From assembly GCF_010501065.1 (NCBI RefSeq), contig NZ_QVMM01000001.1:218943-282942 (forward strand): a DNA stretch of 64,000 bases. The letters run 5' to 3'. Position numbers and translations under genes: made by a program. The notes beneath the pieces are model-generated. The model searched no databases. It saw only the letters and a list, made by a program, of their open reading frames with translations, and was not told where the DNA came from. The stretch is from Dysgonomonas sp. 216 (GTDB taxonomy: Bacteria; Bacteroidota; Bacteroidia; Bacteroidales; Dysgonomonadaceae). This document shows, in pieces, positions 25,094 through 33,594 of this stretch; within the stretch, counting starts at the first letter, position 1; each line of letters begins with the position of its first letter.

Positions 25094-25686
25094 AACGTTA
25101 TTTCTTTAATATCAACAAACTTATTCAGTATTGCATATACAGTAAGCCCCGACACGCTATGTATACCAAGCTTTCGACCTATATTACGGCGATGAGTAAT
25201 AACAGTATGTATCGATATATTGTGAAAATCGGCAACTTCCTTATTACTCATCCCCTTAACTATACTTACAAGAATATCTTTCTCCCTATCGCTCAGCTCC
25301 TCTTGCTCGGAATTAGCCGTTGGCTCGTTAAGACAATTCGACAATATCTCCTCAATTTTCGATTCACTATCATTAATCTTTATAATGCCATCGTACGAAC
25401 GGTAAAATTGCTCATCAATCAAATTATACACCAAAGCTATAACCGCAACATCTTTATCTAGTTTCAGTTGTGTTTTAATATCCTGCTTCAGTCCGTTACC
25501 CAAAAGCATTGGGTTTATAAGAAGAGCATCGGGTTTTAACAGATTCAACTGATAAGCAAGATCTTCGTGTTCACGCAATTCAACCACCTTAGCTACAAGC
25601 GGAAACTGAGATAGCGCATACACCAAACCTTTACGGATGATATATGATGTTTCGGCAACCGCCAATATTTTTTTTGAGTTAAGCAT
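25090..25686 (-). CDS. LuxR-type regulator with degenerate receiver domain
   Basis: The 198-residue protein has an N-terminal receiver-like domain and a C-terminal LuxR helix-turn-helix (LSDREKDILVSIVKGMSNKEVA to residue 190). In the receiver, the phospho-acceptor Asp position is Asn58 (LINP), and the usual acidic pair near residue 9 reads AE. It therefore probably does not use Asp phosphorylation and may respond to partner binding or redox state. No histidine kinase is adjacent. Translational coupling to the di-iron protein suggests that protein or its condition is the signal. Confidence 0.87.
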   Translation of the reverse strand: MLNSKKILAVAETSYIIRKGLVYALSQFPLVAKVVELREHEDLAYQLNLLKPDALLINPMLLGNGLKQDIKTQLKLDKDVAVIALVYNLIDEQFYRSYDGIIKINDSESKIEEILSNCLNEPTANSEQEELSDREKDILVSIVKGMSNKEVADFHNISIHTVITHRRNIGRKLGIHSVSGLTVYAILNKFVDIKEITL

Positions 25687-25764
25687 TTTCCAATCTCGCC
25701 TTATCTAGAATGATTCTTTATAGCTTGCAAATTTGGCAATAATAATTGGTTTACACAAAAAGTT

Positions 25765-26079
25765 TTACTTAAACCTTCTTCCACTTTTTCTCCCGTTAAA
25801 CAGATGCATTATAGCAGCAAACGGATAGTGAAAAATCATTCGGGGACCTGCATATCTCATCACAGTTCTAATCTGCTCTTTCATATCAGGTTTGTAGCAA
25901 TGTATAGGACAAATTTTGCACGAAGGTTTACTTTCGCCAAACCTGCACTTTTCAAGTTTAAGGCGTGCATAGTTTTCCAACAACTTACATGCTTCGCATA
26001 TGCCCGATGTGCTTCGATGTTTAGAACGGCAGTAAATCGCAATCATTCTCGAAACAGTTGTTTTATCTCTTTCATTCAT
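25765..26079 (-). CDS. Nitrous oxide-stimulated promoter family protein
   Basis: This 104-residue, cysteine-rich protein matches the family named from a nitrous-oxide-stimulated promoter. Key features are MIAIYCRSKH, CEACKLLENYA near residue 24, LEKCRFG, and CKICPIHCYKP near residue 55, followed by a basic C-terminus with RYAGPRMIFHYP. The clustered cysteines suggest metal or Fe-S binding, not demonstrated here. Its ATG overlaps the GNAT stop by 4 bases, so the pair forms an operon. Confidence 0.87.
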   Translation of the reverse strand: MNERDKTTVSRMIAIYCRSKHRSTSGICEACKLLENYARLKLEKCRFGESKPSCKICPIHCYKPDMKEQIRTVMRYAGPRMIFHYPFAAIMHLFNGRKSGRRFK

Positions 26080-26501
26080 GGCTCCACAAAATCGTAATCG
26101 TCCATCCTCTCCCGATTTGCAAAAACAACCATCCCTGTTTTCATTTTTTTAAATCCCAGCTTTCTGTAAAAATCTTCTTTACCCGGCGATGCATACAGTA
26201 TAATATTACAACCCGGCAAACACTTTATTATATGCATCACAATTTCTTTCCCGATACCTAATCCCTGATATTCGGGATCTACGGCTACGTCGTAAATTGC
26301 CGCTTGCCTCACCCTGTCGGATATAGCACGCCCCAATCCGATTAATTTATCCTCATGATACACAAAAACAACCTCCTGACTTGCCTCGAAAGATAATCGG
26401 TGAGTTTGCACGTCGGTTGCAGCCATGTTTACCTTATTCAATAATTCGGGAACACTATTCCATAAAACATTTTCACAATCATATTTATAAACAATCCTCA
26501 T
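26076..26501 (-). CDS. GNAT family N-acetyltransferase
   Basis: This 141-residue acetyl-CoA-dependent transferase has the GNAT motif A pattern VAVDPEYQGLGIGKEIVMHII (about residues 73-93) and the C-terminal FYRKLGFKKM. The substrate is unknown. The family size and fold are standard. It is translationally coupled to the following cysteine-rich protein. Confidence 0.9.
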   Translation of the reverse strand: MRIVYKYDCENVLWNSVPELLNKVNMAATDVQTHRLSFEASQEVVFVYHEDKLIGLGRAISDRVRQAAIYDVAVDPEYQGLGIGKEIVMHIIKCLPGCNIILYASPGKEDFYRKLGFKKMKTGMVVFANRERMDDYDFVEP

Positions 26502-26555
26502 AATTTTAAATTATAATTATGAAATCTGACAGGATAATTACTTTTTAGAATATCA

Positions 26556-26633
26556 TAATTCTATCAAAACAGAATTACACCTCGCTCAAAACGCGCCACA
26601 AAGCCTATAATTTCAAAACCTGACAATCCTGAC
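26556..26633 (-). repeat. Dispersed 75-79 bp element, copy C
   Basis: On the minus strand this copy starts GTCAGGATTGTCAGGTTTT (26633-26615), continues through a 37-base unique core, and ends in the hairpin TAATTCTG-N6-TAGAATTA (26577-26556). It lies in the 210-base gap between the U32 protein and the GNAT gene. A further AAATCTGACAGGAT at 26522-26535 resembles the start motif and may be a decayed flank. Confidence 0.75.
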
Positions 26634-26711
26634 AAAAAATCTATTTTTTCTGATAAACCAAAATCGTTCGATATTTACTGCCCGATATTTCTTGTATAGA
26701 GATAAAAAAAC

Positions 26712-27986
26712 TTATTTTCTTTCTAAGAATCTTTTCTCAGGACTGACTTTTACAAGTTTGAATAATTTATCGGACGGGCGAATTTTGTCAATGGTTTTTA
26801 TGGAGAAACGCTCGCCTTTAACTGTTTTATCAACAACCTTCAAATCAACCCTGATTTCATCTACAATTTGTGTTACGGCTCCGGTTGTAGGACCAGTTAT
26901 CAGAATTTCGTCGCCAACTTCAAGCGATTGTGTTTCTAATAAAAATTCGGCAACACCCAGATTGGAAAAATATTTAATGCCTTTACCAATGTACACCTTC
27001 TTTTTTGTTGCTTCCGAACCATAATTCATCGACCACTCGCCCAAGCGTTGGCCTAAATAATATCCATCCCAAAAGCCACGGTTGAATACCGATTTTAGGC
27101 GAATATTCCAATCGGCAACCTTTTCTTCTGTGAAAGAGTCATTACAATAAGCCCTCACGGCTTCCTTATAACATTCGGTAACCATTCGCACATATTCGGG
27201 GCCTCGTGCCCTGCCTTCTATTTTAAATACACGCACGCCTGCATCCATCATCTTATTCATAAAATGAATGGTTTTCAAATCTTTGGGCGACATTATGTAT
27301 TCGTTATCTATTTCCAGTTCTATTTCGCTGTCTTTATCTTTTACAATATAGCCTCTGCGGCATATTTGATTGCAAGCACCCCTATTAGCCGACAAATCTT
27401 TTTCGTGCAGACTAAGGTAACATTTGCCCGAAACAGCCATACACAAAGCTCCGTGAGCAAACATCTCGATACGAATAAGTTCGCCTCCGGGCCCTTTTAT
27501 TTGTTGGTCTACAATTTCCTTATATATTGCCGCTACCTGATCGAGATTTAACTCGCGAGCCAATACTACAACATCGGCAAATTGCGCATAAAACTTTAAA
27601 GCCTCGGCATTGGTTATGTTCAATTGAGTTGAAAGATGCACCTCTACATCAACACTACGGGCATACATCATAACCGACACATCAGATGCTATAATTGCCG
27701 ACACTCCGGCATCTTTTGCCGAATCGACAATTTTTTTCATCAATTCAATATCGTTGTCATATATAATTGTATTAACCGTCAGATAACTCTTCATATTGTT
27801 TTCCCTACATATCCTGACAATATTATATAAATCGTCGGTAGTAAAATTATTAGAAGACCTAGCCCTCATGTTCAAACCCTCGATCCCGAAATACACCGAA
27901 TCGGCACCTCCTTGTATTGCCGCAGCAAGCGAATCGTAAGAACCAACAGGCGACATTATTTCAAACTCACTAATATTATTATTCAT
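26712..27986 (-). CDS. Peptidase U32 family protein (TrhP/YegQ-like)
   Basis: U32 proteins such as TrhP (YegQ) support hydroxylation of uridine-34 in tRNAs, while others act on collagen or rRNA. The 424-residue protein has the U32 signature EMFAHGALCMAVSGKCYLS near residue 175, with cysteines CNQICRR following. Further motifs are DLKTIHFM and FKIEGRARGPEYVRMVTECY. The length suits the TrhP-type subgroup, but exact subgroup assignment needs a tree. A -7 box (minus-strand TATCTTTG) lies at 28007-28014. Confidence 0.9.
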   Translation of the reverse strand: MNNNISEFEIMSPVGSYDSLAAAIQGGADSVYFGIEGLNMRARSSNNFTTDDLYNIVRICRENNMKSYLTVNTIIYDNDIELMKKIVDSAKDAGVSAIIASDVSVMMYARSVDVEVHLSTQLNITNAEALKFYAQFADVVVLARELNLDQVAAIYKEIVDQQIKGPGGELIRIEMFAHGALCMAVSGKCYLSLHEKDLSANRGACNQICRRGYIVKDKDSEIELEIDNEYIMSPKDLKTIHFMNKMMDAGVRVFKIEGRARGPEYVRMVTECYKEAVRAYCNDSFTEEKVADWNIRLKSVFNRGFWDGYYLGQRLGEWSMNYGSEATKKKVYIGKGIKYFSNLGVAEFLLETQSLEVGDEILITGPTTGAVTQIVDEIRVDLKVVDKTVKGERFSIKTIDKIRPSDKLFKLVKVSPEKRFLERK

Positions 27987-28006
27987 TGTTTCAACTTATT
28001 TACATA

Positions 28007-28014
28007 CAAAGATA
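28007..28014 (-). promoter_or_regulatory. -7 box for U32 gene
   Basis: The minus strand reads TATCTTTG, matching TAnnTTTG, 21 bases before the ATG. It lies directly beside the yjdM terminator hairpin. Confidence 0.45.
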
Positions 28015-28022
28015 AAACAAAA

Positions 28023-28050
28023 AGAGTTGAAAGGTAAACCTTTCAACTCT
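28023..28050 (-). terminator. Terminator downstream of yjdM
   Basis: A perfect 13-bp inverted repeat (AGAGTTGAAAGGT paired with ACCTTTCAACTCT) is followed leftward by TTTTTG and a T-rich run. It separates yjdM from the U32 promoter. Confidence 0.85.
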
Positions 28051-28076
28051 CTAACATATATTTCACAAATCTTATA

Positions 28077-28412
28077 TTATCCTTTTTTCAGGAAACAAGT
28101 CTTAAGCACAATACCCGAACCATCGATGCGGCAATCCACTTCTTCAGGATTTTCGGTTAATCTTATACTTTTTACTTTAGTTCCGCGTTTTATAACCATC
28201 GACGAACCTTTCACTTTCAGGTCTTTTATTACCGTAACCGCATCACCGTCCATCAGTTCGGTACCATTACTATCGCGTGGCGTACTGTCTGCTACTCCGG
28301 CTTCCTGTTCTTCCGCTGTCCACTCCAAACCACAATCGGGGCACACAAAAACCGATCCGTCAAAATACGTATTTTCAAGTGCACACTGCGGGCAAATCGG
28401 ATATTCTTCCAT
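28077..28412 (-). CDS. yjdM: PhnA/YjdM family zinc-ribbon protein
   Basis: This 111-residue protein has an N-terminal zinc ribbon (CPQC near residue 8, CPDCG near residue 29) and the SH3-like PhnA C-terminal domain (DSNGTELMDGDAVTVIKDLKVKGSS). Despite the historical phosphonate-operon name, the family has no established enzyme role. It is single-gene, with its own strong promoter and terminator. Confidence 0.92.
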   Translation of the reverse strand: MEEYPICPQCALENTYFDGSVFVCPDCGLEWTAEEQEAGVADSTPRDSNGTELMDGDAVTVIKDLKVKGSSMVIKRGTKVKSIRLTENPEEVDCRIDGSGIVLKTCFLKKG

Positions 28413-28446
28413 TCTTTCTTTTTAATTTTGGTTTATAATTCGGGTG

Positions 28447-28478
28447 CAAATATACAACATACAAGCCATCAAAACAAA
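28447..28478 (-). promoter_or_regulatory. yjdM promoter
   Basis: On the minus strand, TTTG (28478-28475), a 20-base spacer, and TATATTTG (28454-28447) form a full Bacteroidetes -33/-7 promoter, 34 bases before the ATG. Confidence 0.75.
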
Positions 28479-28528
28479 CCGAAGCACCCGGCTCCTCAAA
28501 CGCTTCAATAACATTGTTTTATTGCTAT

Positions 28529-28978
28529 TTAAGCAACTTTCACTTTCACTACTATTTTTCGGATGGTACCATTGCCGATACAAGGAGCATGAGCATCGTC
28601 GGGAAAAAATATGGCAAAACTACCGGGCTGTAAATCGAAATAAGTTTGAGCTTTGTCTTCGAAAAACTGTATATCTTTTTCGGTATTAAACGGAGCCGAT
28701 TCTTGTTTCAGATCGGAACGGTGCAACCAACCAAAGCCTTCGACTTTCGACACGGGCATCTGTATGTCGATATATTTATCATGTACTTCCAACTTGGCAT
28801 TTTCTTCAGTTTTTAAAGTACTGTCGCTAACATTAAAAATCAGATTTTCTCCGTCAAGAATTACTTTACCAACTTCTATCTTCGAAAAATCGAGAGATTT
28901 CAAATAATCGAAAGCCTTTTTAAAATAAGGATTCATGTGCTCGTACCGAGCCGAACTTTTTAAATTATCTATTATCAT
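28529..28978 (-). CDS. YhcH/YjgK/YiaL family protein
   Basis: This 149-residue cupin-fold protein (DUF386) has YLKSLDFSKIEVGK, EVHDKYIDIQMPVSKVEGFG and a C-terminal FAIFFPDDAHAPCIG motif carrying the likely metal histidine. The family is linked to sialic-acid and other sugar metabolism, including YhcH, but no sugar genes adjoin this copy. A -7 box (minus-strand TATCTTTG) lies at 29008-29015. Confidence 0.92.
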   Translation of the reverse strand: MIIDNLKSSARYEHMNPYFKKAFDYLKSLDFSKIEVGKVILDGENLIFNVSDSTLKTEENAKLEVHDKYIDIQMPVSKVEGFGWLHRSDLKQESAPFNTEKDIQFFEDKAQTYFDLQPGSFAIFFPDDAHAPCIGNGTIRKIVVKVKVA

Positions 28979-29175
28979 AGCTCTATTTATTTAAATATGT
29001 TTATCTACAAAGATAAAAAAACAACCCAATACGTTCTTCTTATAACTGTAAAACCTGACCGAAAGAGGGTTTTGCTCTGAAAAACAGCAGCGTTTTGTTT
29101 TCAAAATACGCAAATAAGAATTGCTAATGTACGAAAAATGAAACAGTTTAACTTCGAATTACAACAAAATATCCA

Positions 29176-29183
29176 TAACTTTG
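29176..29183 (+). promoter_or_regulatory. -7 box for small winged-helix gene
   Basis: TAACTTTG matches TAnnTTTG and lies 57 bases before ATG 29241. The surrounding 262-base gap also holds the yhcH-family promoter and a repeat-like segment at 29047. Confidence 0.5.
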
Positions 29184-29240
29184 TGCCCAAGTATTTCATT
29201 CTATATTTAGAATTTGTCAAATTAAAAAAACTACATTGAA

Positions 29241-29438
29241 ATGAAAGAAAAGATTGGTTTTAATGCAGGTGCTGTATGGAGTTATCTAGATGAGAACGGA
29301 GCTGAAAGCTTGAAAGTTGTAAAAAAAGCATGTAAACTTACTGATAAAGATTTATACGCTGCTTTAGGCTGGTTAGCTCGTGAAGACAAAGTTGATTTTG
29401 AAGAAACAAAAGAAGACATTATCGTTAAGTTGAAATAA
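29241..29438 (+). CDS. Small winged-helix protein (DUF2582)
   Basis: This 65-residue single-domain protein has the DUF2582 pattern: GFNAGAVWSYLDENGAES, then KDLYAALGWLAREDKV, where the recognition-helix region sits in the family. The size is exactly that of the family, which is common in Bacteroidetes. A DNA-binding or adaptor role is suggested by the fold, but the target is unknown. It is monocistronic, with its own promoter and terminator. Confidence 0.9.
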   Translation: MKEKIGFNAGAVWSYLDENGAESLKVVKKACKLTDKDLYAALGWLAREDKVDFEETKEDIIVKLK

Positions 29439-29506
29439 GGAGAAAGCAATATAAGCATTGCTAATATTCCCTACTCACGAAATAAGTCCAAAAGTATATA
29501 GAAAAG

Positions 29507-29541
29507 GAGGCTATTACAATTAAGTAATAACCTCTTTTTTT
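29507..29541 (+). terminator. Terminator of winged-helix gene
   Basis: GAGGCTATTAC pairs with GTAATAACCTC with one mismatch around a 6-base loop, followed by a run of T residues. Confidence 0.85.
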
Positions 29542-29652
29542 ATGCCGAAGAGAATAGCCTTCTGTTATGCAATTTATTATCTTTGAGGTTTAAACCATAA
29601 AATAACGCTTCGTTTTTGACGTTTATTATAAAAACAAAAGAGTATAATACTT

Positions 29653-30987
29653 ATGCAAAGTATAAAGAACCTATTGGTTGCCATAATATTTTCGATTCTT
29701 CCCCTATCGGCATTCTCCCAACTCTCGGTTTCGTCGGGAGGGAAAATGGAAGCCATAACGCCCGAAGCTAATTCGGGTTTAGATAATGTATACATCCTTA
29801 ATAACCTGACCACAACAACTATTTCATATACAAGTACAAATGCTGCGGTTAAGTTTTACAAATACACACATAATTACGACACTGATCGCGTTGAAATCCC
29901 TTCGGGAGATATATCAGTTCAATCCTCTGGCAGTTCTACAACTTACACAATCAGTAATCTCGAGGACAGCAAAGGATATGTTGCAGACGATAACGATCAG
30001 AAAGCCATTTGGATAATCGATTACGGGCTACATTTGCCCACTATTAACTCGCTTAGTATTGAAGAAACAAGTGAAGAACGATGTAATATCGCTATTAAGT
30101 TGCTGGTTAATAAATCCGAAGACAATTTGCAATACTATCGGTTTAAAAAGAGTAATACAGCGCCAATAGGAATAGCGAGAAGCTATAAACTCGAATACAT
30201 GACATTGGCATGGAAAGAAAGTAACCTTAGCTACGAAGAAAAATTAATAGGAAAAATCGAAAAAACACACGACTCTTTCATCATAAGCGGTTTATCTAAT
30301 TTACCATTAAAGGATACCAATTTCTCGGTTTGGGATGTACTGACAGAGAAACTTGGTTTTACGGTGCAAAAAGCAACGCTTGAATATAAGGCTGTAGCCG
30401 TTGAAGGACATGTAATAGCTAAACAAGAAAACGATGACGGAACAGAAGAAGCCCTGAACACTTCGGAACGCATCTCCGCTCCGCTAAAAGTTAAACTGTA
30501 CGGTTATGCCAACGAGCCTACCGCCGCTTTATATAATTGGTACATTTACAACTCTAATGATAAGGTTAATTATATTGCCAATTTTTCGGACAAGAATACG
30601 ACCTATACATTCAATCAATTTGGAAGCTTTTTTATCCGCCTTGAGGTATCAAGCATAGGAGGATGTACTTACACAACAGAAGATATTACTTTACAAATTG
30701 CAGAATCGTCGCTCGAAATACCAAATTGGTTCTCGCCGGGAGACTCGCCCGGCATTAACGACGAATTCAAAGTAAAACATGAATCTATTGTCGAATTTAA
30801 ATGCGTAATATTTAACCGTTGGGGAAACAAAGTGTATGAGTTCAGCGACCCTAACGAAGGATGGGACGGTAAATACAAGGGAAAATATGTGAACCCCGGA
30901 GTTTACTTCTATAAAATAAGCGCCCGCGGATCGGACGGAATAAGATATAATAAACAAGGAGACATTAACATTACCCGTAGCAAATAA
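29653..30987 (+). CDS. Secreted protein with gliding-motility/T9SS type B C-terminal domain
   Basis: The 444-residue protein has a signal peptide (residues 1-22, ending AFSQ). The middle contains beta-sandwich or PKD-like regions (LYNWYIYNSNDKVNY...). A CHU_C-type sorting domain follows from about residue 350: NWFSPGDSPGINDEFKV, FNRWGNKVYEF, WDGKYKGKYVNPGVYFYKI. Type B domains direct export through T9SS. The partner and ligand are unknown. A DUF1493-like gene follows after 28 bases. Confidence 0.9.
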   Translation: MQSIKNLLVAIIFSILPLSAFSQLSVSSGGKMEAITPEANSGLDNVYILNNLTTTTISYTSTNAAVKFYKYTHNYDTDRVEIPSGDISVQSSGSSTTYTISNLEDSKGYVADDNDQKAIWIIDYGLHLPTINSLSIEETSEERCNIAIKLLVNKSEDNLQYYRFKKSNTAPIGIARSYKLEYMTLAWKESNLSYEEKLIGKIEKTHDSFIISGLSNLPLKDTNFSVWDVLTEKLGFTVQKATLEYKAVAVEGHVIAKQENDDGTEEALNTSERISAPLKVKLYGYANEPTAALYNWYIYNSNDKVNYIANFSDKNTTYTFNQFGSFFIRLEVSSIGGCTYTTEDITLQIAESSLEIPNWFSPGDSPGINDEFKVKHESIVEFKCVIFNRWGNKVYEFSDPNEGWDGKYKGKYVNPGVYFYKISARGSDGIRYNKQGDINITRSK

Positions 30988-31015
30988 AAATACTCACGGT
31001 TAAAACCTTAGAATA

Positions 31016-31492
31016 ATGGCAATAGACAAAAGACTAATAGAGCTGATTCCAACTTTACCTCTTTTCGTAAACAAAGAGGATATAAACGAAGCAACCTTAT
31101 TGGAAGAAGATTTACATTTATACGGTTATCAGGCTCGAAGCTTTATTCTAAAATATGCCGACGAGTTTGGAATAAACTTAAAAGGATTTCGTTTTAACCA
31201 GTATTTTTCGCGCGACATTCCCGTATACAGAGTTTTTGCCAAAATAACTAGAATATTTAAAAGCAAAAAAAACAAGTTGACCTTAGGCGATCTTCAGGCA
31301 GCTATCGAATATAAAAAGCTGAACGAGAATGTACTTAAGGATATAAAAGAAAAAAAGGTATCGAACGCCCCACATAAGAAATTACACACCCATTCGTCTT
31401 TAGTCATAAAGGCCGAAGATATTATAATTTATATATTAGTAGGAATAACTGTTTTTATATTTCTGGCATGGGTTACCTTTGCTATGACCTAA
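31016..31492 (+). CDS. DUF1493-like protein with C-terminal membrane helix
   Basis: The 158-residue protein has an N-terminal stretch (EEDLHLYGYQARSFILKYADEFGIN, residues 25-50) resembling DUF1493, a family distantly related to acyl-carrier-like folds. Unlike acyl carrier proteins there is no D-S-L attachment serine: the equivalent point reads YGYQA. A lysine-rich linker leads to a membrane helix at about residues 133-155. Function is unknown. Co-orientation with the T9SS cargo gene may be operonic. Confidence 0.72.
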   Translation: MAIDKRLIELIPTLPLFVNKEDINEATLLEEDLHLYGYQARSFILKYADEFGINLKGFRFNQYFSRDIPVYRVFAKITRIFKSKKNKLTLGDLQAAIEYKKLNENVLKDIKEKKVSNAPHKKLHTHSSLVIKAEDIIIYILVGITVFIFLAWVTFAMT

Positions 31493-31506
31493 ACAATAAG
31501 AAAAAT

Positions 31507-32163
31507 TTATCCCCTTATATTCACCATTCCTTTACGTGGAATTATAGCGCCATCTAAGGCGTTATAATAATCGATTGTCCGCCGCAATGTTTGTTTAACG
31601 CTTTCGGACAAAACAATTGTAGCCAATGTTTCTCCCGTGCCTCTGTCAACAAGGCTGATTTGTGCTTTTTGGGCATCGGCTAATGCTTCAACAAACTCCA
31701 AATCATTTTTCTTCATCTCGTTATCGAACCAATAAAACACCGAACTTTGTACAATTTGCTGATTGGCCGATCCCGATTGATTTTTGTTCGCTATATAAGT
31801 AAAAGATTTTCCATCGGCATTAAAAACATACTGATCGGCTTCTGTATAGTTCCAATACTGAATATGCAAGCGCAAAGCTGTTGCTTTGTCATTCTTTAAA
31901 CGAAAATAACAATAAACACCGTCTCCGTTCGAAGCTATATTATTGGGTTGAATAAAAACTCCCGAGCCTGTTTTTTGCTTCGAAAAATAAGTTTCTAAGT
32001 CCTCGGCAGAAGGGGTTTTCTCTTCTATTATCATTACCGAATCGACTTTAGCAGATACCGAATCGGCAGTATTTGTTTTTTCAGTATTTTTATTTGCTTG
32101 AGTATGATGACAAGATGACAATATAAATAACAAAGCCGAGAGGCAAACTAATATCTTTTTCAT
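31507..32163 (-). CDS. Uncharacterised lipoprotein
   Basis: The 218-residue protein has a lipoprotein signal (LLFILSSC, Cys near residue 18) and a low-complexity Thr/Lys/Ser linker to about residue 50. A globular domain follows with GVYCYFRLKNDKATALRLHIQYWNY and a basic C-terminus. No domain with known function was recognised. It lies 64 bases downstream of radA on the same strand, so it may be the last gene of the aroK-protease-radA run. Confidence 0.8.
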   Translation of the reverse strand: MKKILVCLSALLFILSSCHHTQANKNTEKTNTADSVSAKVDSVMIIEEKTPSAEDLETYFSKQKTGSGVFIQPNNIASNGDGVYCYFRLKNDKATALRLHIQYWNYTEADQYVFNADGKSFTYIANKNQSGSANQQIVQSSVFYWFDNEMKKNDLEFVEALADAQKAQISLVDRGTGETLATIVLSESVKQTLRRTIDYYNALDGAIIPRKGMVNIRG

Positions 32164-32227
32164 AATTTCAAATTATCTTCTATAAAATGTAAGTCTTTAT
32201 TTTCTAGTTCTTTTATTAAAAAATCTG

Positions 32228-33592
32228 TTATCCAAATAGCTGACGGAACGCTTCCTCAACTTTACGAACCTGAACAATTTCGATCTTTACTTTCGATGTA
32301 AAGCCTTTCAGATTATTATGCGGAATAATTATCCGTTTAAAACCTAATTTTTCTGCTTCTAATATACGTTGTTCTATACGGTTAACAGGGCGTATCTCGC
32401 CCGACAAACCAACTTCGCCCGACATACAAACATGCCTTTCGATTGCTATATCGAGGCTGGACGAAAGCACTGCACTTATAACAGCCAAATCGATAGCCGG
32501 ATCGTTTACTTTAAGCCCGCCTGCAATATTAAGAAAGACATCTTTTTGCACAAGTTTAAAACCCGCCCGTTTTTCGAGTACAGCAAGCAACATATTCATT
32601 CGGCGTATATCGAAACCCGTAGCCGACCTTTGAGGTGTTCCGTAAGCGGCAGTACTTACCAGAGCTTGTGTTTCGATAAGAAAAGGACGAACACCCTCGA
32701 TAGCTGCAGAAATAGAAACGCCGCTCAAACCCTCATGGTTTTGAGTTAAAAGCAACTCCGAAGGGTTACTCACTTGCCTTAACCCATCCTGTCTCATTTC
32801 GTAAATACCCAATTCGGCAGTACTTCCAAAACGATTTTTTATACTTCTCAGTATACGGTACATATAGTGTTGGTCTCCTTCGAACTGAAGCACCGTATCA
32901 ACAATATGCTCCAGCACTTTAGGACCGGCAATGCTTCCTTCTTTATTAATATGCCCAATAAGAATAACCGGAGTAGAAGTTTCCTTCGCAAATTTAAGCA
33001 AAGCTGCAGAGCACTCTCGCACTTGCGAAACACTGCCCGGCGAAGACTCTACGGTATCGGTAAATATTGTTTGTATAGAATCGACAATTACGAAATCGGG
33101 TTGTACGTTTTTGATATGCACAAAAATCTGTTCGAGATTTGTTTCACATATTATATAACAATTTTGCGATAGAGGGTCTATTCTGTCTGCCCTCAACTTT
33201 AATTGGCGGGCACTTTCTTCGCCCGACACATATAGGGTTTTAAGAGTATTTAGTTTCAGTATTGTTTGTAAAATCAAGGTCGATTTCCCGATTCCCGGTT
33301 CTCCCCCTATCAGCACCAACGACCCGGGCACAAGCCCTCCACCAAGCACCCTGTTAAATTCCGAATCAACAAGATCTATTCTAGGTTCTTCGCCGGTTGT
33401 TACATCTTTTAACTGCAATGGCTTATTTTTAGGGGTTTCAAATCCGGAAGGAACACCCCGCTTTGCAGTATCTTTTGCAATAAGTTCCTCAACATAAGTG
33501 TTCCACTCGCCGCAAACAGGGCATTTGCCCAACCATTTTGGAGAATCGTTACCACAATTGCTACAAACATAAACCGACTTGGATTTTGCCAT
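32228..33592 (-). CDS. radA: DNA repair protein RadA
   Basis: RadA is a RecA-like branch-migration ATPase acting in recombination repair. The 454-residue protein has the N-terminal zinc finger CSNCGNDSPKWLGKCPVCGEW, Walker A GGEPGIGKST near residue 94, and the RadA-specific KNRFG motif near residue 254. A Lon-protease-like C-terminal domain completes it. It starts 2 bases after the protease gene ends, an operon-type junction. Confidence 0.97.
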   Translation of the reverse strand: MAKSKSVYVCSNCGNDSPKWLGKCPVCGEWNTYVEELIAKDTAKRGVPSGFETPKNKPLQLKDVTTGEEPRIDLVDSEFNRVLGGGLVPGSLVLIGGEPGIGKSTLILQTILKLNTLKTLYVSGEESARQLKLRADRIDPLSQNCYIICETNLEQIFVHIKNVQPDFVIVDSIQTIFTDTVESSPGSVSQVRECSAALLKFAKETSTPVILIGHINKEGSIAGPKVLEHIVDTVLQFEGDQHYMYRILRSIKNRFGSTAELGIYEMRQDGLRQVSNPSELLLTQNHEGLSGVSISAAIEGVRPFLIETQALVSTAAYGTPQRSATGFDIRRMNMLLAVLEKRAGFKLVQKDVFLNIAGGLKVNDPAIDLAVISAVLSSSLDIAIERHVCMSGEVGLSGEIRPVNRIEQRILEAEKLGFKRIIIPHNNLKGFTSKVKIEIVQVRKVEEAFRQLFG

Positions 33593-33594
33593 GC

